Notes: generated by a model not told the origin, from the sequence alone. 64,000 nt of DNA from Candidatus Poseidoniales archaeon (GCA_012960975.1 DUAE01000030.1:50360-114359), one strand, 5' to 3'; shown: positions 1 through 11,028, counted from the first letter of the stretch. Numbers and translations are program-made.

Positions 1-1117
<1,117 letters not shown>

Positions 1118-1190
1118 TTAAGTGCCTAAAACCCTCTCTTTACTCTACTTTCTTAATGAGCGAATGATTGTTATCACTAGTCTTCATTAT

Positions 1191-1268
1191 TGGTGGGCCA
1201 GCCAGGATTTGAACCTGGGTCTCGCGACCCCCAGCCGCGAAGTATAGGCCAAGCTAACCTACAGGCCC
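1191..1268 (-). tRNA. tRNA-Pro (anticodon GGG), CCA encoded
   Basis: Read on the minus strand, the acceptor GGGCCTG pairs with CTGGCCC (one G-T wobble). The anticodon stem CGCGG/TCGCG encloses loop CTGGGGG, giving anticodon GGG. The T arm is CCAGG-TTCAAAT-CCTGG. The D stem GGTT/TACT is weaker, with one mismatch. Discriminator A is followed by a genomic CCA. No intron is seen. It sits 50 bases downstream of rpoN in the same direction, next to a strong UUCG hairpin, and may be co-transcribed with the ribosomal operon. Confidence 0.93.
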
Positions 1269-1275
1269 TTTGGGC

Positions 1276-1295
1276 AATCCTAACGAATTAGGATT
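1276..1295 (-). promoter_or_regulatory. Perfect 8-bp hairpin with UUCG loop between rpoN and tRNA-Pro
   Basis: The minus-strand RNA would read AAUCCUAA-UUCG-UUAGGAUU, a perfect 8-bp stem closed by a UUCG tetraloop. It lies 7 bases before the mature 5' end of tRNA-Pro and about 23 bases after the rpoN stop. It could mark a processing or termination point between the protein operon and the tRNA; the function is inference. Confidence 0.55.
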
Positions 1296-1318
1296 AGGTC
1301 AAAGCACTAACTGACGAT

Positions 1319-1525
1319 TTATGTCTCGCGAGAGATACTGAACGGGGCAACCTCGTCCATTAGATCGACGTGGCCAACGAACATTCTTCGGCAGCAGTAT
1401 CGCTCGATTTCGAGTTTGTCCAAAACGATTTGAGCATCCTCTCCAAGAGCGATAGATTCTTTGTATTCACTATACTTGTGAGCAATGACTTTGCCACAGC
1501 TCCAACATCTAACTGGAATCAACAT
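1319..1525 (-). CDS. rpoN: DNA-directed RNA polymerase subunit N (Rpb10 homologue)
   Basis: 68 residues, the usual size of this zinc-binding RNA polymerase subunit. The start MLIPVRCWSCGKVI and the later RYCCRRM carry the CxxC and CC zinc ligands characteristic of Rpb10/RpoN. In the archaeal enzyme it helps hold the assembly platform (subunits D, L, N, P) together. It is last of the protein genes in the eL18-uL13-uS9-RpoN operon, starting 11 bases after the uS9 stop, an arrangement conserved in many archaea. Confidence 0.97.
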   Translation of the reverse strand: MLIPVRCWSCGKVIAHKYSEYKESIALGEDAQIVLDKLEIERYCCRRMFVGHVDLMDEVAPFSISRET

Positions 1526-1536
1526 TTCTCTTCACC

Positions 1537-1974
1537 TCATCTGTACGACTTCTGCCACTTCTTCCGAGCGCCGCGACCCATTTGGTGCTTCGCTTCCTTT
1601 CGGCGTGGATCGTTAACTAGTAAACTACGGTCGAACCGTAGATATTCATCTCGAAGTTCTTCATCAATACCCTCAGCACCGCCGTTATAATGGACTAATC
1701 CGCGGGCGATTGCTGTACGAATCGCATCGACTTGTCCCATCTGGCCACCGCCTTCTACATTGACTATAATGTCAACATCAGCTAAACGATTCATACCTTC
1801 AGCAATTTGAACCGGCTCAAGCGCCTTACGACGAGCGAGGCTTGGCTCCATGATGTAAATTGGTTGGCTATTTACACGGACACGGCCTTGTCCTTTTCGG
1901 ACGGTTGCTCGAGCGATTGCAGTCTTCCTCTTTCCACTGGTATTTACAGCGGTTTTCCTCTGCTTCTTTGCCAT
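1537..1974 (-). CDS. rps9: Small ribosomal subunit protein uS9
   Basis: About 145 residues. [22 protein letters not shown] near the N-terminus and the basic C-terminus [13 protein letters not shown] are the signatures of uS9, whose C-terminal tail reaches tRNA in the P site. The ORF track begins at 1992, but a GGAGG ribosome-binding site lies 8 bases before the ATG at 1974 (MAKKQRKT), which also just clears the uL13 stop; I take 1974 as the start. An ATG at 1980 is a weaker alternative. Confidence 0.96.
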   Translation of the reverse strand: MAKKQRKTAVNTSGKRKTAIARATVRKGQGRVRVNSQPIYIMEPSLARRKALEPVQIAEGMNRLADVDIIVNVEGGGQMGQVDAIRTAIARGLVHYNGGAEGIDEELRDEYLRFDRSLLVNDPRRKEAKHQMGRGARKKWQKSYR

Positions 1975-1976
1975 AT

Positions 1977-2462
1977 TCATTGACCTCCCCAACGTGTTGC
2001 ATCCACACCGAGTGAGGATGAAATTTCACCCAACCGGACGAACTTCAATGGTAGTGGGCGATTTAGATGAGTTGTGTCCCCCCATGCGTGGCCGTCAGGC
2101 AATTCCTCTCCAGAGAGGTTTGCTGGCTGACCGATAAGTACACGAAGGTCCCTTACTGCATTTCGACCACTGCTATTCTTCTGATATGGCAGCATTCCAC
2201 GAACGGTGCGCTTCATGATTTGGTCAGGCATTCTTGGGAAGAACGGCCCCTTACGAGGATGGTTCAACTTGTACTTGAAATCGTAATCTGCAAAAACCGT
2301 CGATTTGGGTCCCGAGACGATCGCATGTTCTGCGTTCACAACAATAACTCGTAGTGGACTTCCAGCCTTTCGCGCGGAAAGTAATTCCTTTGCAACATGG
2401 CTAGCCAATCTACCGAGAACCTTGTCGGTTGCATCGTAAACAAGTGTTCCTGCTTCAGCCAA
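1977..2462 (-). CDS. rpl13: Large ribosomal subunit protein uL13
   Basis: 161 residues. [19 protein letters not shown] near the N-terminus, then [13 protein letters not shown] and [19 protein letters not shown], are the conserved uL13 segments; archaeal/eukaryotic forms carry this MLP-type block. It binds 23S rRNA early in large-subunit assembly. The gene overlaps the end of eL18 by 8 bases and is followed at once by uS9, indicating translational coupling. Confidence 0.97.
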   Translation of the reverse strand: MAEAGTLVYDATDKVLGRLASHVAKELLSARKAGSPLRVIVVNAEHAIVSGPKSTVFADYDFKYKLNHPRKGPFFPRMPDQIMKRTVRGMLPYQKNSSGRNAVRDLRVLIGQPANLSGEELPDGHAWGDTTHLNRPLPLKFVRLGEISSSLGVDATRWGGQ

Positions 2463-2820
2463 GGATTCTCACCCCCGAGCCTTCTGGGTTTTCGTTCATC
2501 AATTCACGGATAGTGATTACACGTCCGCCTGCTTCTTCAATTTTAGAGCGGGCTCCAGAACTGACACTGTAGGCGGCGACGTTAGGCTTTCCAATCACAT
2601 CACCGCTACCGAGCAACTTGCCTGGCACGAGGACAATGTCCTCTTGCGCAGCATAGCGCGATAGACGGCTGAGGTTTGGTTCAGCCCAGTTGCTGCGACT
2701 GGTTTCCAATCGCAGAGCAACGTCTCGCCATAGTGCAGAACCGGTAGACCTGCTCTGTGCCCTCAAATCACCGATTAAGGCGATAAGGGCAGCATTGGTC
2801 TTTTTCGGTTTCTTCATCAT
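2455..2820 (-). CDS. rpl18e: Large ribosomal subunit protein eL18 (L18e)
   Basis: 121 residues, the usual archaeal length. Recognised by NAALIALIGDLRAQSRS, WRDVALRLETSRSNWAEPNLSRL and the C-terminal AGARSKIEEAGGRVIT-like block (here SGARSKIEEAGGRVITI), typical of the L15/L18e fold. It belongs only to archaeal and eukaryotic ribosomes, so it also marks the window as archaeal. First gene of the operon; a purine-rich GAGGGAGTC precedes the tandem ATG codons. Confidence 0.97.
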   Translation of the reverse strand: MMKKPKKTNAALIALIGDLRAQSRSTGSALWRDVALRLETSRSNWAEPNLSRLSRYAAQEDIVLVPGKLLGSGDVIGKPNVAAYSVSSGARSKIEEAGGRVITIRELMNENPEGSGVRILG

Positions 2821-2884
2821 AATGACTCCCTCGACGTTTCTTGGGTATCGCGGCCACCTGCCTACCTGTTATGAATGCTACTAC

Positions 2885-2899
2885 CACCCCTAAGGGGTG
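2885..2899 (-). promoter_or_regulatory. 7-bp inverted repeat between the surface giant and the ribosomal operon
   Basis: CACCCCT-A-AGGGGTG is a perfect inverted repeat in the 148-base gap between the end of the giant gene (2969) and the eL18 start (2820). It lies about 65 bases before eL18. The one-base centre makes it better suited to a protein-binding palindrome than to an RNA hairpin. The gap holds nothing else I can name; no convincing TATA box is seen. Confidence 0.35.
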
Positions 2900-2968
2900 T
2901 TTCGACATGCTGCGGACATGTGAGGGTTGCAGCCCAAATAATTGAGCGTGCAATTCCTCCGTCTGGCC

Positions 2969-5900
2969 TCATAAACTGAAGCCGTCGTTCTCATTTTCTT
3001 CATCAATTCCAGCAATTCTTGTATTACCTTCAGAATCGATGAACTCACCGGCTTTCACACGCGAGCCATAAAGGGTCGATTCATTAGACGATGTTCGGTT
3101 CAACATACTCTCGCCGAGAGCATTGCTTAGATGATTGATAAGCGCCTGTAGAGCAGCGATAGCTCGGTCCCTCTGATCCGCACCGATTTCATGGTCTGAA
3201 TATCGCGCTTCTTCAAAGATTGAAAACAATGTGTCCAAATCTTCAGGTGGCATTATTCCTCCAAGCATAGCATTTATTGCATCCTCAAATTCACGAGTTG
3301 TTTCATAGACTTTCTTCATAGCACCACGGCTGCGGAAGAAACGAACTAAATCCTTGTAACAATTGAAAATCGTCTGAATATAATCATTCGATGCTTTCAA
3401 TGACATCAATGAATCTGTGAGGATACCGCGAATTATTTCGATTCGGCGGCGTTCATTGTAATTTCGATACATTATCGCACCGATTAGAACAGCGAATGCT
3501 AGAGCAATTCCAATAACTGTCAAGACCTTGAACGTGAAGAAATTCGCGTTTTGTTCAACAAGCGGCTCTCCGAGATAAATCACCGGTGTGCTGTTAAGGA
3601 ATTCTTCTTGGAAAAACGATGATTCTTGGAAATGAATCAGAACTCGCCATTTGCCATTCACAGCATTAATATCGAGCTCGCCAGGAACTTCTTCTCCGGT
3701 GTAAATAAAGCTAAAATTCGCCTCACCGTGCTCATTTGTCACAGCGTATTCAACATTATTTGTTTCCCATCCTGTGCCATTCCAATACTGGAAGGTGAAG
3801 ATGACTGTTTCGCCTTCAACTGAAACATCCAAACGGTCTCGCAAAATTGCCACAGCCCCAGCGACTTCATCACCGACCTGGTAACCCAATGGATTTGACC
3901 AATGGTTCTTCAGCAAAATATCAACCTTGCTTCTGACCAATACTTCGATATCTTGGAATGAGCCGTTGACGAGAGGGGTCGTCTCAGCTCGACAACCTCC
4001 AGGTAATTCCTTAGTCGGCTCATATGCAACTCTAATCGTTCTGAAGCCCTCTAACTGATTTCCATTTGGTTCAACACCACGGCGGCTTGGATTATCATCC
4101 GGATCGCCGGAGTACCATTCGATTTCACCGGTTCCATCACGGGTGATGGCGGTTGCAATCGGACGAGTATTCGTTTCAGGATCGAGGTAGATGTTGAGAC
4201 ACTTTCCACCGACTGGGTTTCCATTGACTTGAGTCAACATTGCATCGATATGGAACGATTCCTTTAGGTAAAGAACAGGGAAAACAGTTCCGTTTTGGAA
4301 TTGATATGTGTCGACATCAGTACGGAATGGCCCTACTTCTTGGAAGGTCATTGTAGAGTTAGAAAAGACAGGGAAGAACTTCGTTATACTCGCATTTTTA
4401 TATCGATATTGATCTCCGGTTTCGTATGAAAGGAAATTCACAGTTACCTTCGCTTGACCTGCTTGAACATCATTTAGTGGGCAAATTACATCGAACATCC
4501 CATTGATGTCAGTTACATCACCTTGGCAAGATTTTACGCCTAAATCAGAGCCAACCATTTCGTATTGAACCTGGATTGCTCGGTTCGATAGATTCGAGCC
4601 AAGCTCATCGATTAACTGACCGGTAACAACCATCGGTTTATCGATAGCTTGGCCAGTAAGTGGGTCGATTTCAGAGGTGTAAACAATCTGATCATCAACA
4701 GAAAGCGTGGTGCGGCCAATCAGGCTGAATCCACGCTCATCATGACGGAAAATCTTTCGATAATGATCGCTGTTGAGAATTTGGTCGCAAGGATCCCAAG
4801 CACCTGAAATTCTCAACATTTCCTCATCGAGAGGTTCACAACCTTCATGGGGAAGGTTTTCTGCGAAACGAAGGATGACATTGACTGGCCCGAATCCATC
4901 AGGAAGGAAGGAATAAGGGTCATCTCTGAGCAATTGTGGATCTAACAACATTCTGTAATTGATTGTACCCGCATTAGGGCAAAGCGTCTCAACGATTTGC
5001 CTATGAATACGTTGTTCGAAATCTACGCCTTCAAGAATCACTAAAATTTCGCCGCCGTTTTCATCACATCCATCGAGGAATTCGCCTTTATCCTTGATAG
5101 CAGCAGTTCGATTATCGTCTGTTACCTGAGCACTGAATTCCCAATAATCTCCACTCGAAAGACGATTTTCTGTCGTACTTTGGAGAGACACAAATGTTCG
5201 AGAAACAACCCAGAGGTTGATTTCGTGGGCACTGCCTTGGCGATATGTGTCGCCTGGAAATGTATAACTTAGAGTGAAATTGCCGAGTTGATGCATTTCA
5301 TCAATCGTCAAATTGACTTGAAGAACACCGTTGTGATCGGTTATCGCTATATCGCTAGTTCCGTCTGCAGACCAAGTGAAATTCACTGGAGCATCGCGAA
5401 CAGGCTGATACGCATTGTCGATAAGCCGTGCCTCAATTGTTGTATTTTGTCCTCGATAAAGACGTGGTATCATATTCATTTGGAAATCGGTAGTACCGAT
5501 GACAGAGATGTTCACATATGCACCTGTCGGCGCGAGAACATTCGATTGATTTCCAGTAAAGTAGAAATTCGAATTTGTAAAATCTGCACGGATTCCAAAT
5601 ACGCCTGCTGCATATTGAGAATACCAGGTCCAGTTGTAATCGAATACTGCTTGGCCGTTCACCATATCTGGAGCACGCGCGAATCCAGTCTCTTGGGACC
5701 CTGCGAAAACACCGTTGTGATCTACATCAACCTGTAGAGCCATAGGGTCGTGAGGCCATGCGGTCATAGTTCGGTTCCAAACCGTTCCAATAATTCTGAA
5801 TGCTTCTCCTGTGAACATTTCTGGTACAATTTCACATCTCGCATCGCTTTCCGGATCTCTTGGGTCAATCGGTCCACATGGTGGAACGTTGAAATCCCCC

Positions 5901-8900
5901 CCATTTTGCATTGCGATGAACCAATGGGTGCCATTCGAAGAGAGGAATGGGCGTAATCTGCCAGACTCGCCAGTCAATCCTTCAGGAGTACCATCCCATA
6001 GCATAGCAAATGGTTTTCCAAGACTTTCTGTACCGAAATCAAGGCCGGCATTAGCCAAGGACGGGGCGTGGAATAATGCTCGCCATGCTCCGAAAGATGA
6101 GCCGGTAAATTGAGTTGAATCCCAAAAGTAAACTGGCCGGACGGATGGGGTTATCACATCTGCTTCGATATACATTCTATGCATAGATCGGATTGCGAAT
6201 GAATCTGTTTCATCGCCCTCTAGATATGGCCAAGGCCATTCTGCACCTAAATCGGGTCGAGACATACCAATGAAAAGATAGTCACCAATCGGTAAACTGG
6301 TGTTTGTATATTCATATATTCCAATCACGCTGTGTGATTTTGAAGTGTTATCCCAAACAATTTCCTCATAAGCACCAGGAACTTTCCCTACTCCATTATC
6401 AATTGTTGAATTCCATTGGACCTGTTTCCAAATACCCTGGCTTCCGCTCGATTGAACAAAGGAAAGTGAAATCCATCCTCCTGAATCAGATCGATAACCG
6501 TAGCCATAACCATCGAACACAGTAGGATGAGTGGCATTACCAAATGGACCACCGTGAACGGTGAACGAAATTGGTGCATGTGAGAGTCTATTGTCAAATT
6601 TACCTCTCTCCCAATCTGCAGTATAGTGTACCTTGTAATCGATGAAGAGTGGCTGTTCATCACTGCGGAAATATGTCCATGCAACATAATCAATTGTCGT
6701 GTTCGCTCGGACTTCGGTTGGAACCGGTTCGGTCGCAGCACCATCGTGAATGAACATTTCAGTTACTTCTGCATATACATTGTAAGTCAGATTAGATCCG
6801 ACTGACAAATCCTCTGGGAAAAGGAATTGACCAACCACATAATTACCATTCTCGTCGGTAAGAACATCGATAGTCTCGAGAGCGGTTGTACCATTACGGG
6901 CCCAATCAATATGGATTTGAACGGGTAGATTTGGGGCTGGCATGAAGACTCCCTGCTCAGGATCTAGCCAATTTACAGTACCATTAAACTTGACTGCATA
7001 ACGATAATCAAGCCACATTACATCTGGGACTGTTAGTGTAATTCTAGTAGGTATTTTATCATCTTCATCTAAGATGCCATCATTGTCAGAATCCCAGTCA
7101 GAAGTATTTCCATCCTCTTCCTCAAACTGATCCCAATCCGCATCTGTACGATTATCGCTATCATCATCTTCATCGATTGCATCTGGGCCGGTTTTAGGAT
7201 CAGTTGGATTAGCAATGCCTTCGCCGCCTCCGAAATCATCATGATCCCATGGATTAGTTGATTGATTATTGAATCGAGATGGCCAAAGCATAACTTCGTC
7301 AGCATCTTCCATTCCATCTGAATCATCATCCAAGTCAATATCATCTCGCAATCCATCATTGTCGTGATCCCAGGGTGAAATTAGAGGAGTCGCTGTAGCC
7401 AATTCGAGAGTGTTGACTCGCCCATCTCCGTCCCAATCATCATCAGCCCAGTTCAATATTCCATCATTATCGTGATCCCAAACCAATTGTTCTTCTCCGA
7501 CGAAACAAAGTAGTTCTTGGTCTACATCGAGAATTCCATTGTTATCATCATCTGGATCCTCGCCATCCGGAACACCATCGTTGTCATTGTCGACATCGTA
7601 ATACTTCGGATGTAGTAATCCTTGTCCCAGTATTCCAACATCCCAAACAGCTTGGAACCATCCGTCACCATCCGGGTCGGTATCTGTCCCATCATCATCA
7701 TTGTCCTCACAATTTGAACCGATGAAGAAATTGCCATCTGGCTCGGTATTTGCATCGTCATCATGGTCATCATTTGTGTCGACTTCGAAATAATCCCAAA
7801 TACCATCGTTGTCATCGTCGACATCCCAATGATCGTAAACATTGTCGAAATCATCGTCCAAGTCTGCAGTATCATTGAACATACATTGTGGATTCATATT
7901 TCCTAAAACGGGTGCTCCACAATCGTCATCTGGATCGATGTCATTATTGAGCAAATCTGCCTTTTCATCAGGGAACCAATTTGCATTTGAATCAGCATTC
8001 CACTGGAAAAAGCCGTAGTTTAAGCCAACATAAGCAATCCACAAATCTCTGTTATTTGCTATTTGATTGTATGTTACGGCAGAGCTTGGGCTAGGATTAC
8101 TCCCTGGGTCGAAAGTAAACCAAAAGCAATTCTTGTTACATGTCCATTGACCTTGAGAATTACTGCCATTATATGCACCATCATCATGTTCTGAATCTGG
8201 GCGAGAACTGTATGGATATGTGTATATCAATTGACCTTGGTTTGTTGAAGTTGGCCGAATAATCGGTGCTCCGTAGAGCCATGCATAGAACAAACCGCAA
8301 ACGTATTCCTCAGCTAATCCTGCCATAAATGCGAGGAAAAGAGAAGAGCCACATTCATTATCATCAAAAGTACCACCAAATTTGATGTCATTAACGTCGA
8401 GTTTGCCATCATTACCTTCATCCTGATCCCACCAATCAGGCAGCCCATCACCATCTTGGTCGATATCGATTCCGTTGATTAGGGAATCTCCATCAGTATC
8501 TATATCAAAGAAATTGCCGCCATTGAAAGAACTCCAACGTTGAATAACATGCCAATAAAGTTCTGGGATCTTTCCGCTATCATCAGGTGAGATTGCCGAA
8601 TCATATCCATTGTAATTCAAAATAAATCCATCTTCAGAAGTGAATGGATTAAACATCCATGATTGATTCCAATAGAAGTTATGGGCGATATCGTGTGCAT
8701 ATATCTGACCATCGTTCGAACCGTCGAGCAAATCACCATCGTCAGTTGGATAAGTATAATCAAAAATATCAGTAGTGTCGAAGTCTTGAATTCCACAATT
8801 TCCATCATCTGGGTCGTAATAATCAGAAATTCCGTCGTTATCATCATCCCAATCCTCATCATTTTGTAATCCATCGCCATCGATGTCTGTATCGAGATTG

Positions 8901-10912
8901 TTGGGTCCGTCGTCTCGATAGCGCGAACCATTCAACATATGCATGTCATTGTCATCATCGAAATCACAATTATCATCTATATCGAGCCAATCTAGAATCC
9001 CATCGTTATCATCATCGACATCATCCCAATTATTGATTCCGTCACCATCCCAGTCATTATAACCAGTATACGACTTTCTCAATAAGTAACAATTGTCATG
9101 AGGGTTCTGTGGATTTGGATTAGTAAGACTCGGGCAATCCCAGCCATCTACTGTGTCCTGGTGAACATTTGGGAAGATATCAAGTTCGTTGATTATCCCA
9201 TCATTATCCAAATCCCAAGGTTCGTCGGTTGGATCAAGGGCAGGTGCACCGACTGGATTGTCAGGGAAGGGGGTTCCTCCCATATCTGGGTCAAGCCAAT
9301 CCCATACCAAATCGTAATCTTGGTCGATAACTCGATAGCGGTCATCATCTAAATCACGGTCGTAATCGAGTTCACAATCGATTCCCGGGATCTCGATTGG
9401 GCCGGACACAGGTAAATCACCAACACCATCTCCATTGGTATCGACTTGATGGCAACGATCAGGAATTCCATCATTATCATCATCGACATCATACATATCG
9501 GCCAAACCGTCGTTATCATCATCGGTATCCGAAGAATCTGGTGAGCCGTCATTATCATCGTCTGGATCGATGAAATTTGGAATTCCATCACCGTCTAAAT
9601 CACCGTCGACAATATAGCTAAATGATTGCTCGCGGGGATGCCAAGCCATTTCTCTCTCAACGAAATCAACGCCTCCGACATATTGAGAGTAAGTATTCAA
9701 ATTAGCTGTTGAATTTACATTAATTGTCCCAGTCATTGTTGGATGAATTGTACAATCATAAGCGAAAGATCCTGCCGTGGCAAAGGTCATTGAAAATGTC
9801 CCACTAGGTGCAATATTACCACTGTCGAATAATCCTCCAATGCTTTCAGTAACTGTATGATCAGTGGTATCAGCATTCGTCCAGACGATTGTGTCACCTA
9901 CATTGATATTGATATTTCTTGGAGAAAAACCAGCACTAGTTATCGAAACTTGATGCACTTGAGCAGAATGCCAATCTACTGCTGCTGACCAATTTGCTGC
10001 GGTTTCTGTGATATTTCCAGAACGAGTCGAATCCCAAGGGTGTTCATCCCATAGATCTACTACTCCGTCACCATCATCATCCAAATCAAAGTAATCAGCA
10101 TCCCCATCACCATCGAAATCACATGGCCAAGTGAATTGATCGATTCGACCATCGTTATCATCATCTTCATCATAAGAACCTCGACCTGAACCATCAATAT
10201 CTTCATCCGGGATTCCATCATTGTCGTGATCGTAGGGATTCTGGTCAATTCTGTAACCATTTCCAATTACTAAACCAGTCCAAGGGTGAACGGTATTCGA
10301 TTGAACATAACGATCGGAACTGACATTTTGAGGATCCGCGCCTTGTGAATAATCGATTGGCCCTTCTAGAATTCCATCGTTATCATCATCCCAATCGAAT
10401 TCATCTTGAATTCCATCATTATCGTGATCGTAAGGATCTGTCCCATAACAGCCATCGAAACGCTCGATTAAATCAGCGATACCATCGTTATCATCATCTA
10501 AATCATACAAATCTGAGATGCCATCGTTATCGTGATCTTTGGTATCCGTCTCTTCAAGGAAAAATCCATAACTCGGATCCAACGCAAGGGCGGCACGGTC
10601 ACTTATCTTCCCATAAACTGCCATCGGATCATTATAAAATGGATCGGTAAAGGTTGGATTAGTAAAGCTATTTTGAGCAGCAGGCTGACTTACTCCATCT
10701 CCAGCAACGGGACCAGATGCTGTGTTAATTTGTTGATATGATGTACGCTTTTCGGCAGGTTCCCACTCAACACCATTTACCTCTTCATATGAATCAAAAT
10801 CTTGGAATGAATACATTTGTGTGCTAAACAACATCAAAAATACCATCAAGACTGCTGTAATTCCTTTTTTGGTATTTGCAATACCGAATCCATTACTCAT
10901 TTTACCTAACAT
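2969..10912 (-). CDS. Giant surface protein: calcium repeats, embedded cupredoxin, C-terminal anchor
   Basis: About 2647 residues. Hydrophobic signal segment near residues 18-36 (ITAVLMVFLMLFS). From about 125 to 1290 there are dozens of Asp-rich DxDNDGIxD repeats of the thrombospondin-type-3 class that bind Ca2+. A blue-copper domain interrupts them at about 325-402, with ligand pattern TDHTV, then DCTIHPTM, i.e. His, Cys, His, Met as in plastocyanin/azurin folds. From about 1300 to 2450 come Ig-like and regulatory-like beta modules. A membrane helix follows at about 2463-2485 (VLTVIGIALAFAVLIGAIMY) and then a cytoplasmic tail of about 160 residues resembling DUF4129 (ETTREFEDAI, FSIFEEARYS). 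Inferred to be an exported, C-terminally anchored protein of the cell envelope. GTG at 10921 or ATG at 10912 may start it; the ATG follows GGTGGTC. Confidence 0.85.
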   Translation of the reverse strand: MLGKMSNGFGIANTKKGITAVLMVFLMLFSTQMYSFQDFDSYEEVNGVEWEPAEKRTSYQQINTASGPVAGDGVSQPAAQNSFTNPTFTDPFYNDPMAVYGKISDRAALALDPSYGFFLEETDTKDHDNDGISDLYDLDDDNDGIADLIERFDGCYGTDPYDHDNDGIQDEFDWDDDNDGILEGPIDYSQGADPQNVSSDRYVQSNTVHPWTGLVIGNGYRIDQNPYDHDNDGIPDEDIDGSGRGSYDEDDDNDGRIDQFTWPCDFDGDGDADYFDLDDDGDGVVDLWDEHPWDSTRSGNITETAANWSAAVDWHSAQVHQVSITSAGFSPRNININVGDTIVWTNADTTDHTVTESIGGLFDSGNIAPSGTFSMTFATAGSFAYDCTIHPTMTGTINVNSTANLNTYSQYVGGVDFVEREMAWHPREQSFSYIVDGDLDGDGIPNFIDPDDDNDGSPDSSDTDDDNDGLADMYDVDDDNDGIPDRCHQVDTNGDGVGDLPVSGPIEIPGIDCELDYDRDLDDDRYRVIDQDYDLVWDWLDPDMGGTPFPDNPVGAPALDPTDEPWDLDNDGIINELDIFPNVHQDTVDGWDCPSLTNPNPQNPHDNCYLLRKSYTGYNDWDGDGINNWDDVDDDNDGILDWLDIDDNCDFDDDNDMHMLNGSRYRDDGPNNLDTDIDGDGLQNDEDWDDDNDGISDYYDPDDGNCGIQDFDTTDIFDYTYPTDDGDLLDGSNDGQIYAHDIAHNFYWNQSWMFNPFTSEDGFILNYNGYDSAISPDDSGKIPELYWHVIQRWSSFNGGNFFDIDTDGDSLINGIDIDQDGDGLPDWWDQDEGNDGKLDVNDIKFGGTFDDNECGSSLFLAFMAGLAEEYVCGLFYAWLYGAPIIRPTSTNQGQLIYTYPYSSRPDSEHDDGAYNGSNSQGQWTCNKNCFWFTFDPGSNPSPSSAVTYNQIANNRDLWIAYVGLNYGFFQWNADSNANWFPDEKADLLNNDIDPDDDCGAPVLGNMNPQCMFNDTADLDDDFDNVYDHWDVDDDNDGIWDYFEVDTNDDHDDDANTEPDGNFFIGSNCEDNDDDGTDTDPDGDGWFQAVWDVGILGQGLLHPKYYDVDNDNDGVPDGEDPDDDNNGILDVDQELLCFVGEEQLVWDHDNDGILNWADDDWDGDGRVNTLELATATPLISPWDHDNDGLRDDIDLDDDSDGMEDADEVMLWPSRFNNQSTNPWDHDDFGGGEGIANPTDPKTGPDAIDEDDDSDNRTDADWDQFEEEDGNTSDWDSDNDGILDEDDKIPTRITLTVPDVMWLDYRYAVKFNGTVNWLDPEQGVFMPAPNLPVQIHIDWARNGTTALETIDVLTDENGNYVVGQFLFPEDLSVGSNLTYNVYAEVTEMFIHDGAATEPVPTEVRANTTIDYVAWTYFRSDEQPLFIDYKVHYTADWERGKFDNRLSHAPISFTVHGGPFGNATHPTVFDGYGYGYRSDSGGWISLSFVQSSGSQGIWKQVQWNSTIDNGVGKVPGAYEEIVWDNTSKSHSVIGIYEYTNTSLPIGDYLFIGMSRPDLGAEWPWPYLEGDETDSFAIRSMHRMYIEADVITPSVRPVYFWDSTQFTGSSFGAWRALFHAPSLANAGLDFGTESLGKPFAMLWDGTPEGLTGESGRLRPFLSSNGTHWFIAMQNGGDFNVPPCGPIDPRDPESDARCEIVPEMFTGEAFRIIGTVWNRTMTAWPHDPMALQVDVDHNGVFAGSQETGFARAPDMVNGQAVFDYNWTWYSQYAAGVFGIRADFTNSNFYFTGNQSNVLAPTGAYVNISVIGTTDFQMNMIPRLYRGQNTTIEARLIDNAYQPVRDAPVNFTWSADGTSDIAITDHNGVLQVNLTIDEMHQLGNFTLSYTFPGDTYRQGSAHEINLWVVSRTFVSLQSTTENRLSSGDYWEFSAQVTDDNRTAAIKDKGEFLDGCDENGGEILVILEGVDFEQRIHRQIVETLCPNAGTINYRMLLDPQLLRDDPYSFLPDGFGPVNVILRFAENLPHEGCEPLDEEMLRISGAWDPCDQILNSDHYRKIFRHDERGFSLIGRTTLSVDDQIVYTSEIDPLTGQAIDKPMVVTGQLIDELGSNLSNRAIQVQYEMVGSDLGVKSCQGDVTDINGMFDVICPLNDVQAGQAKVTVNFLSYETGDQYRYKNASITKFFPVFSNSTMTFQEVGPFRTDVDTYQFQNGTVFPVLYLKESFHIDAMLTQVNGNPVGGKCLNIYLDPETNTRPIATAITRDGTGEIEWYSGDPDDNPSRRGVEPNGNQLEGFRTIRVAYEPTKELPGGCRAETTPLVNGSFQDIEVLVRSKVDILLKNHWSNPLGYQVGDEVAGAVAILRDRLDVSVEGETVIFTFQYWNGTGWETNNVEYAVTNEHGEANFSFIYTGEEVPGELDINAVNGKWRVLIHFQESSFFQEEFLNSTPVIYLGEPLVEQNANFFTFKVLTVIGIALAFAVLIGAIMYRNYNERRRIEIIRGILTDSLMSLKASNDYIQTIFNCYKDLVRFFRSRGAMKKVYETTREFEDAINAMLGGIMPPEDLDTLFSIFEEARYSDHEIGADQRDRAIAALQALINHLSNALGESMLNRTSSNESTLYGSRVKAGEFIDSEGNTRIAGIDEENENDGFSL
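7050..10560 (-). repeat. Degenerate DNA repeat tract encoding Asp-rich calcium repeats
   Basis: The plus strand here repeats variants of ccatcgttatcatcatc, the reverse of codons for DDDNDG. Unit spacing is irregular and separated by unique stretches (for example the cupredoxin segment near 9700-9950). It is the coding repeat of the giant protein and not a separate element, but such near-identical short units can recombine and change repeat number. Confidence 0.75.
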
Positions 10913-11028
10913 CGTGACCACCGAAGTACTTTCGCTGACTCTGCACTACTTATCAACGACTACCCTCGTGTGCACGTAAACGTATCAGAGACAGGTTTGG
11001 GTATCATTATTCATCCACCCCCCATATT

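Noticed and set aside
9349-9591. Met/Ile-rich minus-strand ORFs inside the calcium-repeat region (also 7069-7359, 7522-7875, 8617-8931, 10060-10266)
   Set aside because: They are other-frame readings of the GAT/AAT-rich repeats of the giant gene and have repetitive, meaningless composition.
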